IMG/VR virus record: IMGVR_UViG_3300046780_000064
Span: 1 to 34,977 of that record
Strand: one strand, 5' to 3'
From: a virus
Length of the DNA: 34,977 bases
The stretch's first letter is position 1; each line of letters begins with the position of its first letter. This document shows, one piece after another, positions 5,500 to 11,961 of the stretch. The translations under genes were made by a program, and so were the position numbers. The notes beneath the pieces were generated by a model. The model did not search any database. It was not told where the DNA came from and saw only the letters and a list, made by a program, of their open reading frames with translations.

Positions 5500-6258
5500 A
5501 TGAAAATAGACATTCGTTACGTTCCGTGGGTCGGCATAATTGCCGCACTCTTGCTGGTATTCGCCGTCAAGCTGGCTTTTGGCGCCTCGGCCATCTACAT
5601 CAACACCGGAACCCCCTCTGCCTGTGTCCTGACGCCCAACACGTCCACCCTGCTGACGGTGGATGCTACCGGCAACGCGAACGCCACCGGGACGCTCACA
5701 GGCGCCTGCACGGGCACCACGCCACCCCCTGATCCTGGCGTCTGTGTTCCGGGCAGCCACGATGGTGACTTGGGCCAGATCGGCTACGCCCGCATGTGCG
5801 CGGGGAACATACGAAGCCTGAACGCGAACCTGCATCCGACGTGGAACAACACCTATGCCGGACTGATGTCAGGACCGTGGCCCGGTAATGCGGGACAGTT
5901 CGGGTTCGGGCTTCAGGTAACCCTGAACGCGATGGGTTTCGGGAGTTTCAAGTTCAACACCGGAGCCACAGCGGATGGTGTGAGTTTTAGTTCCAACACG
6001 AGTTACGGCATGCAGGCGTTGTTAAGCGTCAGCAAATCCCCCGGCGATTACTTCACCGGCAGCACCACGGTCTGCGGTTCCCCGAGTGCCAACCTGACGA
6101 TATCGAGCAAGACGGGCACGAGCGCGAACTGCAAGTTGCTCCTGAACACGGATTACTACCTGAACATCAGTTTCGCGGACTACTTCACGCCTCACGCCAC
6201 GACCTGCCCGCAGCCTACCTGCACCGCTGGCATGACCGTGTACAAGTATTCTAACTGA
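5500..6258 (+). CDS. Secreted or membrane-anchored protein, unknown
   Basis: A 252-residue protein from ATG 5500, with AGGAG at 5491-5495. The first 29 residues look like a signal peptide or anchor (basic start, then WVGIIAALLLVFAVKLAFGA). The mature part is Ser/Thr/Asn-rich with about nine cysteines, suggesting disulfides and an exported fold. The beginning (ACVLTPNTSTLLTVDATGNA) is beta-type. It overlaps nothing and is followed two bases later by the 6260 gene, with which it probably works. It is not a recognised phage structural family. Envelope exposure, superinfection exclusion or lysis-related roles are all possible. Confidence 0.65.
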   Translation: MKIDIRYVPWVGIIAALLLVFAVKLAFGASAIYINTGTPSACVLTPNTSTLLTVDATGNANATGTLTGACTGTTPPPDPGVCVPGSHDGDLGQIGYARMCAGNIRSLNANLHPTWNNTYAGLMSGPWPGNAGQFGFGLQVTLNAMGFGSFKFNTGATADGVSFSSNTSYGMQALLSVSKSPGDYFTGSTTVCGSPSANLTISSKTGTSANCKLLLNTDYYLNISFADYFTPHATTCPQPTCTAGMTVYKYSN

Positions 6259-6259
6259 C

Positions 6260-7219
6260 ATGACCCAGCCCAACGTCACTTACACCCGGACCTTCCCGGA
6301 CCTCAACGGTTCGACGGTCAAGACGAGCATTAACAACCGCTATCCCGAGTGCATCTACCAGGACGCAAACTCGGTCGATATCGTCTGGACAGACAATTAC
6401 CCGACGCCTCCGGGCGGGGGTGGTATCGGGGTGGGGTTCTTCAAGCACGTTGTCACGGCAAGAAACCACGGTGGCGTGTCTCTCTGGCATGACGTCGATC
6501 TACAGTCCGAACTCCAGACCGGGTTCAACCTGTCCCACACGCAAGTCACGCACTCCAAGCGCATCAATGGCGGGGTGGCAGACGCGCTGTGGTGGAACTC
6601 CTTTGGGCCGAACAGCAACTTTGCGACACAGCCGGATGCGGCGGGAATCGTCCACGAGTTCAAGCAGGGCTGGGTTCGCATTGGGGAAATCAATTACGGC
6701 AATGCGTGGGGGGATTTTGGGTTATTGGCAGACCGGGCGGGGCCGTCTAGAGTCGTCTGTGGGCTGGAGTTCGTGCCCGACTGGCTACCGGGAAGTGATG
6801 GGGATACCGCCTATCGGAAGTATCACGCAGCCTATGCCTATTCGGTCTGTAGTGGCGGTCCCGGCGCCCAAGGCAACGAGGCCAAGCACTGGATAGGCGC
6901 TCTGACATGCCTGAACAGCATCGTCGGCAAGAACGACCACAAGACCATGCTCCCCGGTGCCGCGACCGGCAATACCAGTGGCGGGGGCGGCTATGCCTAT
7001 CAAGTCAACGGCAGCCTGGACCCGGCGAACCCGATTGGCAAGGGGATGAACTTCACGCATGCAATGGATGTAGCGATAGATACACGCGAGGCTACTTTCA
7101 CTGACGGCGCAATTCTGATGAACGACGACCAGCCCATAAAACTCGGCAGCGTATGGTTGCGGGGGCACCAAGGGCATGTTCAGGTCAGCGCCGACAGCGT
7201 GAACTGGCGGAATCTGTGA
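6260..7219 (+). CDS. Large beta-rich protein of unknown function
   Basis: A 319-residue protein starting one base after the previous stop. The composition (Gly, Asn, Trp, Tyr, Thr) and stretches such as GVSLWHDVDLQSELQTGFNL and GWVRIGEINYGNAWGDFGLL suggest a beta-sheet carbohydrate-interacting or fibre-like protein. It has no signal peptide of its own and no collagen-type repeat. An Asp/His-containing catalytic motif could not be assigned. It lies with the signal-peptide gene in front of the lysis region, away from the fibre genes at 28740-33082. I do not recognise the family. Confidence 0.6.
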   Translation: MTQPNVTYTRTFPDLNGSTVKTSINNRYPECIYQDANSVDIVWTDNYPTPPGGGGIGVGFFKHVVTARNHGGVSLWHDVDLQSELQTGFNLSHTQVTHSKRINGGVADALWWNSFGPNSNFATQPDAAGIVHEFKQGWVRIGEINYGNAWGDFGLLADRAGPSRVVCGLEFVPDWLPGSDGDTAYRKYHAAYAYSVCSGGPGAQGNEAKHWIGALTCLNSIVGKNDHKTMLPGAATGNTSGGGGYAYQVNGSLDPANPIGKGMNFTHAMDVAIDTREATFTDGAILMNDDQPIKLGSVWLRGHQGHVQVSADSVNWRNL

Positions 7220-7506
7220 GCGATAGCGCGTTAGCCATCTGGGGGCTGGTCATCAGCATCATCGGGCTGGCGTGCGTGCTTTTTTTCAAGACCCCGAAAG
7301 AGCAAGGCAAGGAAATGGAGGAGCGGGTGGATCAGTTAGAGGACAGGCACCACGTCCTGAACGTGGGCTTTGTCGAGTTCCGGGCGACGGTGATTTCCGA
7401 GATGCACAACCTGACGGATGCGATAAATCGCCTCTCAGCGACACTAGATAGGGCAGGGATAACCACGGGGGAGCATCGTGCAGCCAGAACAAGACGTGGA
7501 GATTGA
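7216..7506 (+). CDS. Membrane-anchored coiled-coil protein, holin or spanin-like
   Basis: A 96-residue protein from GTG 7216, overlapping the previous stop (GTGA). One N-terminal membrane helix (about residues 6-24, LAIWGLVISIIGLACVLFF) is followed by a charged helical region (KEMEERVDQLEDRHHVL, then FVEFRATVISEM and INRLSATLDRAG). An N-terminal anchor with a periplasmic coiled coil is the shape of an inner-membrane spanin, and also of some accessory holins. It opens the lysis region. The last 29 bases overlap the next gene. Confidence 0.6.
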   Translation: MSDSALAIWGLVISIIGLACVLFFKTPKEQGKEMEERVDQLEDRHHVLNVGFVEFRATVISEMHNLTDAINRLSATLDRAGITTGEHRAARTRRGD

Positions 7507-7888
7507 AGACCCGCGCACGCAGAGGGAGCGCGAGACCGATATGATCTACGACCAGTTGCGCGATGTCGGCGCACTGGCAAGGGCGGTTCTGGAGGTTGTC
7601 GAGAAGCAGCAGAACGGGCCGGTACAGAAGGTCATTTACCGGCACGAGGGCATGGGCGCAGTTGGTATTGTTTGCGCAGCTACTTGCATACTTTGCATCA
7701 TAGGCGTGATTGTTCTAGGCATTTTCATCAACGGCCAGATGACGCGGACGAACATGGACATGCAGGAGGCGATTACGCGCTCGGAAGCGCGAGTGGACGG
7801 CAGGCTGCGCGACCTCGAGGCATGGCGCGGCGTGCATGCGACGAAGATTCAGAACCTTGAAAACCTACAGAAGGGAACCGGGAAATGA
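7478..7888 (+). CDS. Membrane protein with central TM helix and coiled coil
   Basis: A 136-residue protein from GTG 7478 with GGGGGAG just upstream. Layout: an acidic N-terminal helix, a strongly hydrophobic segment at about 60-84 (IVCAATCILCIIGVIVLGIF), then a helical C-terminus (RSEARVDGRLRDLEAWRG). A single central membrane helix with helical arms on both sides resembles phage lysis accessory proteins. It may pair with the 7216 product. Its stop overlaps the start of the cysteine-rich gene (ATGA). Confidence 0.6.
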   Translation: MQPEQDVEIEDPRTQRERETDMIYDQLRDVGALARAVLEVVEKQQNGPVQKVIYRHEGMGAVGIVCAATCILCIIGVIVLGIFINGQMTRTNMDMQEAITRSEARVDGRLRDLEAWRGVHATKIQNLENLQKGTGK

Positions 7889-8130
7889 GCGACGCAATCA
7901 AGGCGTGTCCATGTCACCATACGACGCCATGCCATGAGCGATGCACTTGCGTTAATGATTTCTCGTCAAGCGGGTGCTACCGCTGTTGCAGTTATGGCTC
8001 ACCAGATCAGCAAAGAGAAGCGGCAGAGCATCTCGCTAATATCATTGATGCGGCACCCCCGCATTCGGCATACAGGATGCCTGCGCCATTTGGCTCTTAC
8101 GGCAATCTACCTAAAACCACAGGATCATAA
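7885..8130 (+). CDS. Small cysteine/histidine-rich protein
   Basis: An 81-residue protein with a dense metal-binding-type head: CPCHHTTPCHERCTCV and SGCYRCCSYG, ten cysteines in the first 40 residues. Small phage proteins with this CPCH...PCH...CTCV pattern are known as hypothetical proteins. I recall no proven function. The C-terminal half (EAAEHLANIID) is helical. It is coupled by ATGA to the membrane gene upstream. A zinc-binding role is likely from the pattern, but its target is unknown. Confidence 0.65.
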   Translation: MSDAIKACPCHHTTPCHERCTCVNDFSSSGCYRCCSYGSPDQQREAAEHLANIIDAAPPHSAYRMPAPFGSYGNLPKTTGS

Positions 8131-8138
8131 AGGAGAAC

Positions 8139-8332
8139 GTGTCATCTCAGTCGTCATTATCGTCGGCGGTGGCGGCCACAACGCCATAACGAGGCTCGTG
8201 GTGCTGTATCCGCACATGACCTCGCAGCAGCAGGCGGACTCTGTGAACGCGATTCAATCGCTGATCGACTTCGCGAACCTGATGGAAGCCGAACTAAACG
8301 GCCATGGTCCGCCAACGCCGTTGCCACGGTGA
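8139..8332 (+). pseudogene. Possible frame-disrupted small gene
   Basis: A strong ribosome site (AAGGAGA, 8130-8136) leads to GTG 8139, but that frame stops after 16 codons at 8187-8189. The convincing protein sequence is in another frame: VIIVGGGGHNAITRLVVLYP, then MTSQQQADSVNAIQSLIDFA and a Pro-rich end, stopping at 8332. That frame has no ATG, GTG or TTG near the ribosome site. A one-base indel near 8145-8165 would join the two. Alternatively translation begins inside, at GTG about 8198 or ATG 8216. The stop at 8332 overlaps the next start, which supports translation of this frame. Confidence 0.4.
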
Positions 8333-8445
8333 GAAACCTCGTGTACGCCGCAGCATTCATTCCCATGTCATTCGGCGCAGGACTGTCGCTGTTCCTTCTG
8401 GTGTCGCTATGGCATGCCCTCAAACGTGAGAGGAGAACGATATGA
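8329..8445 (+). CDS. Tiny single-TM protein, 38 aa
   Basis: Starts at GTG 8329, overlapping the upstream TGA (GTGA), and ends in an ATGA overlap with the next start. Most of it is one hydrophobic helix (LVYAAAFIPMSFGAGLSLFL) ending in the basic tail HALKRERRTI. That positive end should stay in the cytoplasm. It is too short for a classical holin but fits a small membrane peptide of the lysis block. Function is unknown. Confidence 0.6.
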   Translation: MRNLVYAAAFIPMSFGAGLSLFLLVSLWHALKRERRTI

Positions 8446-8585
8446 CTACCGCAGCACTGTTCGCACTGATAGGCATCATCCTGATGGTGCTTGGCTCTAT
8501 TCCCATCCCCTCGCCGGTCAACCTGTGGCAGTTGGGCTGGGCCTTCATCTGCATGGCGTTCTTCTTCGGCACCGGCAGGGTATGA
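8442..8585 (+). CDS. Small two-helix membrane protein, holin candidate
   Basis: A 47-residue protein with two hydrophobic helices: residues about 3-19 (TAALFALIGIILMVLGS) and about 29-43 (WQLGWAFICMAFFFG), joined by a Pro-rich turn (PIPSPVN). It is coupled by ATGA at both ends. The hairpin layout and the position three genes before the endolysin make it one holin candidate. At 47 residues it is smaller than most known class II holins. The 9588 gene is the competing candidate. Confidence 0.6.
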   Translation: MTTAALFALIGIILMVLGSIPIPSPVNLWQLGWAFICMAFFFGTGRV

Positions 8586-8800
8586 GCCTAAAGGCTGTCG
8601 AAGCCCTCAAGCGTCCACCGCTGACAGACATACCGCAGCGGTTGCGGGTTCTGGCGGATGAGTTGCCTGCCGAGACTTCGGCTGTCATCGTCATCACCTA
8701 TCCTGACCGTGGGGCTTATCAGTTCGGGGACATGCTGACGATTGCGCAGGCGTGCGGAATGATGTCCCTTGCTATCCATGACTTGGCGGCAGGAGAATGA
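8582..8800 (+). CDS. Soluble protein of the lysis block, unknown
   Basis: A 72-residue soluble protein starting MSLKAVEALKRPPLTDIPQR at ATG 8582 (ATGA overlap). It alternates helix and strand (SAVIVITYPDRGAYQFGDML) and has no membrane segment, which is unusual between membrane-peptide genes. I do not recognise a family. The reading frame is open far upstream, but that part is antisense-like and the ATGA start is preferred. Confidence 0.55.
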   Translation: MSLKAVEALKRPPLTDIPQRLRVLADELPAETSAVIVITYPDRGAYQFGDMLTIAQACGMMSLAIHDLAAGE

Positions 8801-8901
8801 CCCTCTGCGCCGCCGTCATGTTGACTCTAGGCGGCATCGTCCTGTGGGCGTTGTGGTTTCTGTACTGGATGGGCGGCAAAGATGACTCGTCTGACGACTG
8901 A
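8797..8901 (+). CDS. Tiny membrane peptide, 34 aa
   Basis: ATG 8797 follows AGGAGA closely and overlaps the previous stop. The product is one hydrophobic helix (MLTLGGIVLWALWFLYWMGG) with an acidic tail, KDDSSDD. The acidic C-terminus suggests the opposite orientation to the 8329 peptide, with its basic tail. It overlaps the endolysin gene by 20 bases, so translation of the two is probably linked. It could regulate or accompany lysis. Function is unknown. Confidence 0.55.
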   Translation: MTLCAAVMLTLGGIVLWALWFLYWMGGKDDSSDD

Positions 8902-9370
8902 CCCCGGTATCGCAGCGTTTCTGGACATGCTTGCGTACAGCGAGATAGGCCCGGTCATGCTCGCCAATTCGGATGACGGCTACAACGTGCTGGTGGGCTC
9001 CACGCCTAACCACATGCTGACATTCCCCGACTACCATGCCCACCCGGACAAGCTAAACCATAGCCTCAACAGCACCGCCGCAGGCCGTTACCAGATCATC
9101 TGGCCGACTTGGAGAAGCCTTGTCCACATCCTGCATTTCACCGCGTTCACCCCGGAGAATCAGGACCGCGCCGCGATTCAACTGATCCGCGACTGCGGCT
9201 CGATTGAACGGCTGGAGGCAGGGGACGTGGAAGGCGCTATCTCCATGGCTGCGCCGATCTGGGCGAGCCTGCCCGGTTCCACGGCAGGACAGCACACGAA
9301 CAGCGGCATCGACTTACTGAACGCTTTCGCGGTCGCGAAGGCGAAATACACCCAAGGGAGCGTTGCATGA
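8882..9370 (+). CDS. Endolysin, lambda R-like muramidase
   Basis: A 162-residue cell-wall hydrolase of the lambda R (lytic transglycosylase) type. Key stretches are AFLDMLAYSEIG with the catalytic Glu at about residue 21, DDGYNVLVGS, FPDYHAHPD, TAAGRYQIIWPTW, and FTPENQDRAAIQLIRDCG. The length matches lambda R (158). There is no signal peptide or SAR helix, so it needs a holin to reach the wall. Several small membrane genes around it could supply that. It starts inside the preceding peptide gene and ends with an ATGA overlap to the lipoprotein gene. Confidence 0.88.
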   Translation: MTRLTTDPGIAAFLDMLAYSEIGPVMLANSDDGYNVLVGSTPNHMLTFPDYHAHPDKLNHSLNSTAAGRYQIIWPTWRSLVHILHFTAFTPENQDRAAIQLIRDCGSIERLEAGDVEGAISMAAPIWASLPGSTAGQHTNSGIDLLNAFAVAKAKYTQGSVA

Positions 9371-9591
9371 ACCTCATCATCAAGACCGTACTTCTGATAT
9401 GGCTGGCCCTCTGTTCGGGTTGTGCCACGCAGCAGATCGACACCGTGCTGAACAACATTGACCGCGATTGCGTGCGCCATTATGCGGGGCAGGCTGGCGG
9501 CATGGCTGCGGCGTTCTCGTTTACCATCGACTGCCAGCCTGGCGGGACTGTCACCACGACCACGGTCACGACACCGCAAAAGACGCCATGA
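9367..9591 (+). CDS. Small lipoprotein, outer-membrane spanin candidate
   Basis: A 74-residue protein with a type II signal: a hydrophobic stretch, then the lipobox LALCSGC with Cys near residue 19. The mature part is short (about 55 residues) and ends in a Thr-rich tail. Coming straight after the endolysin, it is at the usual place for an Rz1-like outer-membrane spanin. It lacks the Pro-rich body of lambda Rz1, and the inner-membrane partner would have to be 7216 or 7478. The lipoprotein call is good, the spanin call tentative. Confidence 0.65.
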   Translation: MNLIIKTVLLIWLALCSGCATQQIDTVLNNIDRDCVRHYAGQAGGMAAAFSFTIDCQPGGTVTTTTVTTPQKTP

Positions 9592-9779
9592 AACGTGACC
9601 CTCTGATAGCCTTCTATGCGATTATTCAGTTAATCGCCGCAGTGATGGTCGTTGTTGCCGTGGTGCTAGTCAATGCGCACGGGTTGATGTTCGCGTTGCC
9701 TCTGTTGGTACTGAGCGTGGTTGCATTTAGCGCAATAACTTATGGAAGTTATCTAATATTTGTGGAAATGCGCAGGTGA
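9588..9779 (+). CDS. Two-helix small membrane protein
   Basis: A 63-residue protein from ATG 9588 (ATGA overlap). Two membrane helices: about 7-28 (AFYAIIQLIAAVMVVVAVVL) and about 34-56 (MFALPLLVLSVVAFSAITYG), with basic residues at both ends (MKRD, EMRR), so both ends are likely cytoplasmic. This hairpin shape is that of a class II holin. It lies behind the endolysin and lipoprotein, so it could be a holin, an antiholin or an unrelated moron. Confidence 0.6.
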   Translation: MKRDPLIAFYAIIQLIAAVMVVVAVVLVNAHGLMFALPLLVLSVVAFSAITYGSYLIFVEMRR

Positions 9780-9907
9780 TATATTGGCTGCGCGAGCTAT
9801 TGCGCTGGCTGCGTGGCAAGGCGCATCATCGCGGGGATTTCACGGTACGGTTTTTCTTTGATTCTCCGTCGCCATTCCCTCAACTCAGACGCTTCATAGG
9901 AGGCATT

Positions 9908-10210
9908 ATGTCCGCATCACTCACAATCGACCTCAACACCGACACTGGCGGGCATGTGGCCTCGCTGGTCGCCTTGAACCTTGACGGCTCGCCAGCAACC
10001 GGCGTCACCGTGTCCTTCTCATCGGACAACCCCAGTGTCTGCGACGTGGACGCCACCAGCGGCGCACTGACCGTAGGGACGACCATCGGGACGGCGAACA
10101 TCAGCGGCACCGGAACCCGCAGTCGATTCGTGCATTCGGATTCCGGCGCGGTGACTGTGACGCAGGATGCCCAGACCGGCGACTTCGGCGTATCACTTGG
10201 TCTTGCGTAA
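9908..10210 (+). CDS. Ig-like (BIG2-type) domain protein
   Basis: A 100-residue protein from ATG 9908, which has AGGAGG four to five bases upstream. An in-frame GTG at 9776 would add 44 residues and is less likely. The sequence is one bacterial Ig-like domain: VASLVALNLDGSPATGVTVS, then FSSDNPSVCDVDATSGALTV and GTANISGTGT. Such domains decorate capsids or fibres, or bind glycans weakly. Its last 18 bases overlap, tail to tail, the minus-strand gene at 10193-10387. The 9780-9907 stretch otherwise holds nothing supported. Confidence 0.65.
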   Translation: MSASLTIDLNTDTGGHVASLVALNLDGSPATGVTVSFSSDNPSVCDVDATSGALTVGTTIGTANISGTGTRSRFVHSDSGAVTVTQDAQTGDFGVSLGLA

Positions 10211-10387
10211 TTCGCAATACATCGCGGCGTGCAGGATAGCGCCGGCAATCGTATTCTCGACCGTCCCGCCCTTGCGCTGGAGACTGCGCAGGACGGACAG
10301 GGTGGCTGGCGTGAACCAGATGGATAGGTACTTGTCCCCTGCGGCTGTGCGCCGCTTATAGCGCGTGGTAGAGGCGTATACGGTCAT
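10193..10387 (-). CDS. Putative ribbon-helix-helix regulator, 64 aa
   Basis: A 64-residue basic protein beginning MTVYASTTRYKRR. ATG 10387 overlaps the upstream stop (ATGA). The middle reads DKYLSIWFTPATLSVLRSLQ, then KGGTVENTIAGAILHAA: one beta strand, a helix, a Gly turn and a second helix, the order of Arc/CopG-type ribbon-helix-helix repressors. With a 20-base palindrome in front of its own operon, autoregulation is a natural model. Both the fold and the role are inferred. Confidence 0.55.
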   Translation of the reverse strand: MTVYASTTRYKRRTAAGDKYLSIWFTPATLSVLRSLQRKGGTVENTIAGAILHAAMYCELRKTK

Positions 10388-10650
10388 GGCGTCACCTGCT
10401 GCGAGCGAAGGGCGATGATGCGGTCGGCCAGCGCGATAACGTTGCGCTCGTAATATTGCGCCGTGTACAGCCATCCGCGAATGCGCACGCAGCGTCCGGC
10501 GCCGGCCGTGTGAGGTGCGACGTTGTCTAGGGTCACACAGCCTTGTCGGGCGAGCTCGGCGAGGTCTGCGCACAGCTCGGCAACCGTCTGCGAAGCGGGG
10601 GAAGTGGTCTGTGCCTCAGTGGTAACGTTAGTAAGCTGTTCGCGCTTCAT
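10384..10650 (-). CDS. Hypothetical leftward protein, 88 aa
   Basis: First gene of a two-gene leftward cassette that interrupts the late rightward genes. ATG 10650 has AAGGA upstream. The N-terminus is Thr/Ser/Gln-rich (TNVTTEAQTTSPASQTVAEL), then a helix LCADLAELARQGCVTLDN, then a mixed stretch (CVRIRGWLYTAQYYERN) and a helix ADRIIALRSQQ. I recognise no family. Coupling to the RHH-like gene suggests a toxin-antitoxin-like or regulator-partner pair, but no toxin motif is visible. Confidence 0.6.
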   Translation of the reverse strand: MKREQLTNVTTEAQTTSPASQTVAELCADLAELARQGCVTLDNVAPHTAGAGRCVRIRGWLYTAQYYERNVIALADRIIALRSQQVTP

Positions 10651-10710
10651 ACAAATCCTTGTTAGTTAGGATGGAGCAAGCACTACAATACGCCTATCCT
10701 ATAGCATTGC

Positions 10711-10730
10711 TATTAGACCTTAGTCTAATA
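10711..10730. promoter_or_regulatory. Second palindromic operator, upstream of the leftward cassette
   Basis: Perfect inverted repeat TATTAGAC (10711-10718), CTTA, GTCTAATA (10723-10730). It is 61 bases upstream of the leftward cassette start and 107 bases upstream of the rightward 10837 gene. Each strand carries TCTAAT, five of six matches to a -10 box, so binding here could affect transcription in both directions. The RHH-like protein at 10193-10387 is the best candidate ligand. Confidence 0.65.
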
Positions 10731-10749
10731 CGAACCTCGCACTAGCCTA

Positions 10750-10778
10750 TTGCGAACAGGCGCTGAATAGGGTAAAAG
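10750..10778 (+). promoter_or_regulatory. Candidate rightward promoter for structural genes
   Basis: TTGCGA (10750-10755, four of six), a 17-base spacer, TAAAAG (10773-10778, four of six). It lies 20 bases after the palindrome and about 50 bases before the first structural-type gene, whose ATG 10837 has GGGAG upstream. Moderate box scores mean it may need activation. Confidence 0.35.
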
Positions 10779-10836
10779 GCTTTAGCCTGCGAAGCATTGT
10801 GCAGCTGGCTGCTCAAAACTACCGGGAGACTTCGCA

Positions 10837-11259
10837 ATGGCTGTATTTGATGGCTTAAACTGGCTCGGTGTAGCCACTGGTATCAGCGCCAATGCGGCTG
10901 CTGACATCTTCGTCCCGATCCCATCCGGTTCCAAGCGCGTCCTGTTCGACAAGGTCGTCTTCACCAATCCTTCCGCAACGCTCGCCTCGGCTACGACCAC
11001 GGGCGGCGTCTATACCGCAGTAAGTGCAGGCGGATCGGCCATTGTCACTGCCGCTACCGGCACGCTGACCCCGCTTACCGCGGCGGCAAAGTACCTTGCA
11101 GGCACGATTGCCTCACCCGCCACGACTGACGCCCTCCTGCTCACACAGCAGACCAGTGGAGCAAATGCAGGTCTGACAGGCGTATTCGTCAATGTCGGCG
11201 GCACGCCCAATGTGGCTGCGACGTTCGATGTCTATATCGGCGGGCGTATCCTCGGATGA
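10837..11259 (+). CDS. Beta-rich decoration-like protein, paralogue A
   Basis: A 140-residue Ala/Thr/Gly-rich protein from ATG 10837, with GGGAG upstream. It is clearly paralogous to the 11556 product: both carry AADIF(V/I)-x-IP near the start, FTN-x-S, YTA-x-S-x-GG-x-AIVTAAT in the middle, and GGTP-x-VA-x-TFDVYIGG at the end. The composition suggests an all-beta structural protein such as a capsid decoration or fibre-associated subunit. There is no enzyme motif. It is the first gene after the second control region and just before the terminase genes. Confidence 0.65.
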   Translation: MAVFDGLNWLGVATGISANAAADIFVPIPSGSKRVLFDKVVFTNPSATLASATTTGGVYTAVSAGGSAIVTAATGTLTPLTAAAKYLAGTIASPATTDALLLTQQTSGANAGLTGVFVNVGGTPNVAATFDVYIGGRILG

Positions 11260-11555
11260 CACTGCGGCAACTCCAGGTAGGCGGCGGGGCAGTCACCACG
11301 TCCGCGCTATCGGTTCCCACCGCAGGCGGCGCAGCCACAATGGGGCGAATAGCCCTGAATGGCACCACCGAGGTTACGGTCAGTACCACGGCAGTGACGG
11401 CAAACTCCAATATCTTCATCACGGCGAATGTCATTGGTGGAACCCCGCTGGGCGTTGCCTACGTATCGAGCCGCAATGCCGGGACGAGTTTTGGCATCAA
11501 GGGTGCCGCAACAGACACCAGTACGGTTGCCTGGTTACTTGTGGAGCCTGCCTAA
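11256..11555 (+). CDS. Small beta-rich structural-type protein, 99 aa
   Basis: Coupled by ATGA to paralogue A. The sequence alternates short strands with Gly/Ala/Thr turns (MGRIALNGTTEVTVSTTAVT) and ends in the pattern GTSFGIKGAATDTSTVAWLL-VEPA. That ending is common at the C-termini of phage fibre-associated or depolymerase-like proteins, so a virion-surface role is likely. The whole protein is the length of a single domain. It is bracketed by the two paralogues, and the next gene starts at the base after its stop. Confidence 0.6.
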   Translation: MTLRQLQVGGGAVTTSALSVPTAGGAATMGRIALNGTTEVTVSTTAVTANSNIFITANVIGGTPLGVAYVSSRNAGTSFGIKGAATDTSTVAWLLVEPA

Positions 11556-11960
11556 ATGACGCCAGCCGGATTAGACCACCTCGCCTATGTCAAGGGCGTC
11601 CGATGCAACGTCGCGGCGGACATCTTCATCTCAATCCCCTGTGGGGATAACGGGGTGATCTTCCGCTACGCCACATTCACCAACTCCAGCACGAGCCTAG
11701 CCGCGACTACCACTGAAGCCGGCATTTACACGGCGGCATCCAAGGGCGGCACGGCTATTGTGACTGCGGCTACCGCGAATGTAACGCCCTTGGTCGCATC
11801 AACTGACATTGTTGACTACGCTTTCAGCCCCACGGCAGCCATTCGACTGAGCGCTCCGGCTGATGGATCGACCACGACCGGCGTCTACCTGAACATTGGC
11901 GGGACACCAACAGTGGCAGGAACCTTTGACGTTTACATAGGCGGCCATGTGCTGACTTGA
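11556..11960 (+). CDS. Beta-rich decoration-like protein, paralogue B
   Basis: A 134-residue homologue of the 10837 protein; by eye roughly half of the aligned residues are identical. The shared blocks are NVAADIFISIPCGD at the start, IYTAASKGGTAIVTAATANV in the middle, and GGTPTVAGTFDVYIGGHVLT at the end. The DNA has diverged at third positions, so the duplication is not recent. It begins one base after the previous stop and has no clear Shine-Dalgarno sequence, so translation probably depends on readthrough of ribosomes. Two copies may give two decoration subunits. Confidence 0.65.
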   Translation: MTPAGLDHLAYVKGVRCNVAADIFISIPCGDNGVIFRYATFTNSSTSLAATTTEAGIYTAASKGGTAIVTAATANVTPLVASTDIVDYAFSPTAAIRLSAPADGSTTTGVYLNIGGTPTVAGTFDVYIGGHVLT

Positions 11961-11961
11961 T

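Noticed and set aside
7934-8130. Long open frame overlapping the cysteine-rich gene
   Set aside because: It is a shadow frame. The cysteine-rich protein at 7885-8130 is the better candidate, and only the part after 8139 looks natural.
9776-9907. Extension of the Ig-like gene to GTG 9776
   Set aside because: The ATG at 9908 has a strong AGGAGG site. The extra 44 residues are basic and aromatic, unlike an Ig domain. Not excluded, only less likely.
10726-10733. TAATACGA resembling a T7-type promoter core
   Set aside because: It occurs inside the palindrome at 10711-10730, only eight bases match, it was noted only here, and no phage RNA polymerase gene is visible.
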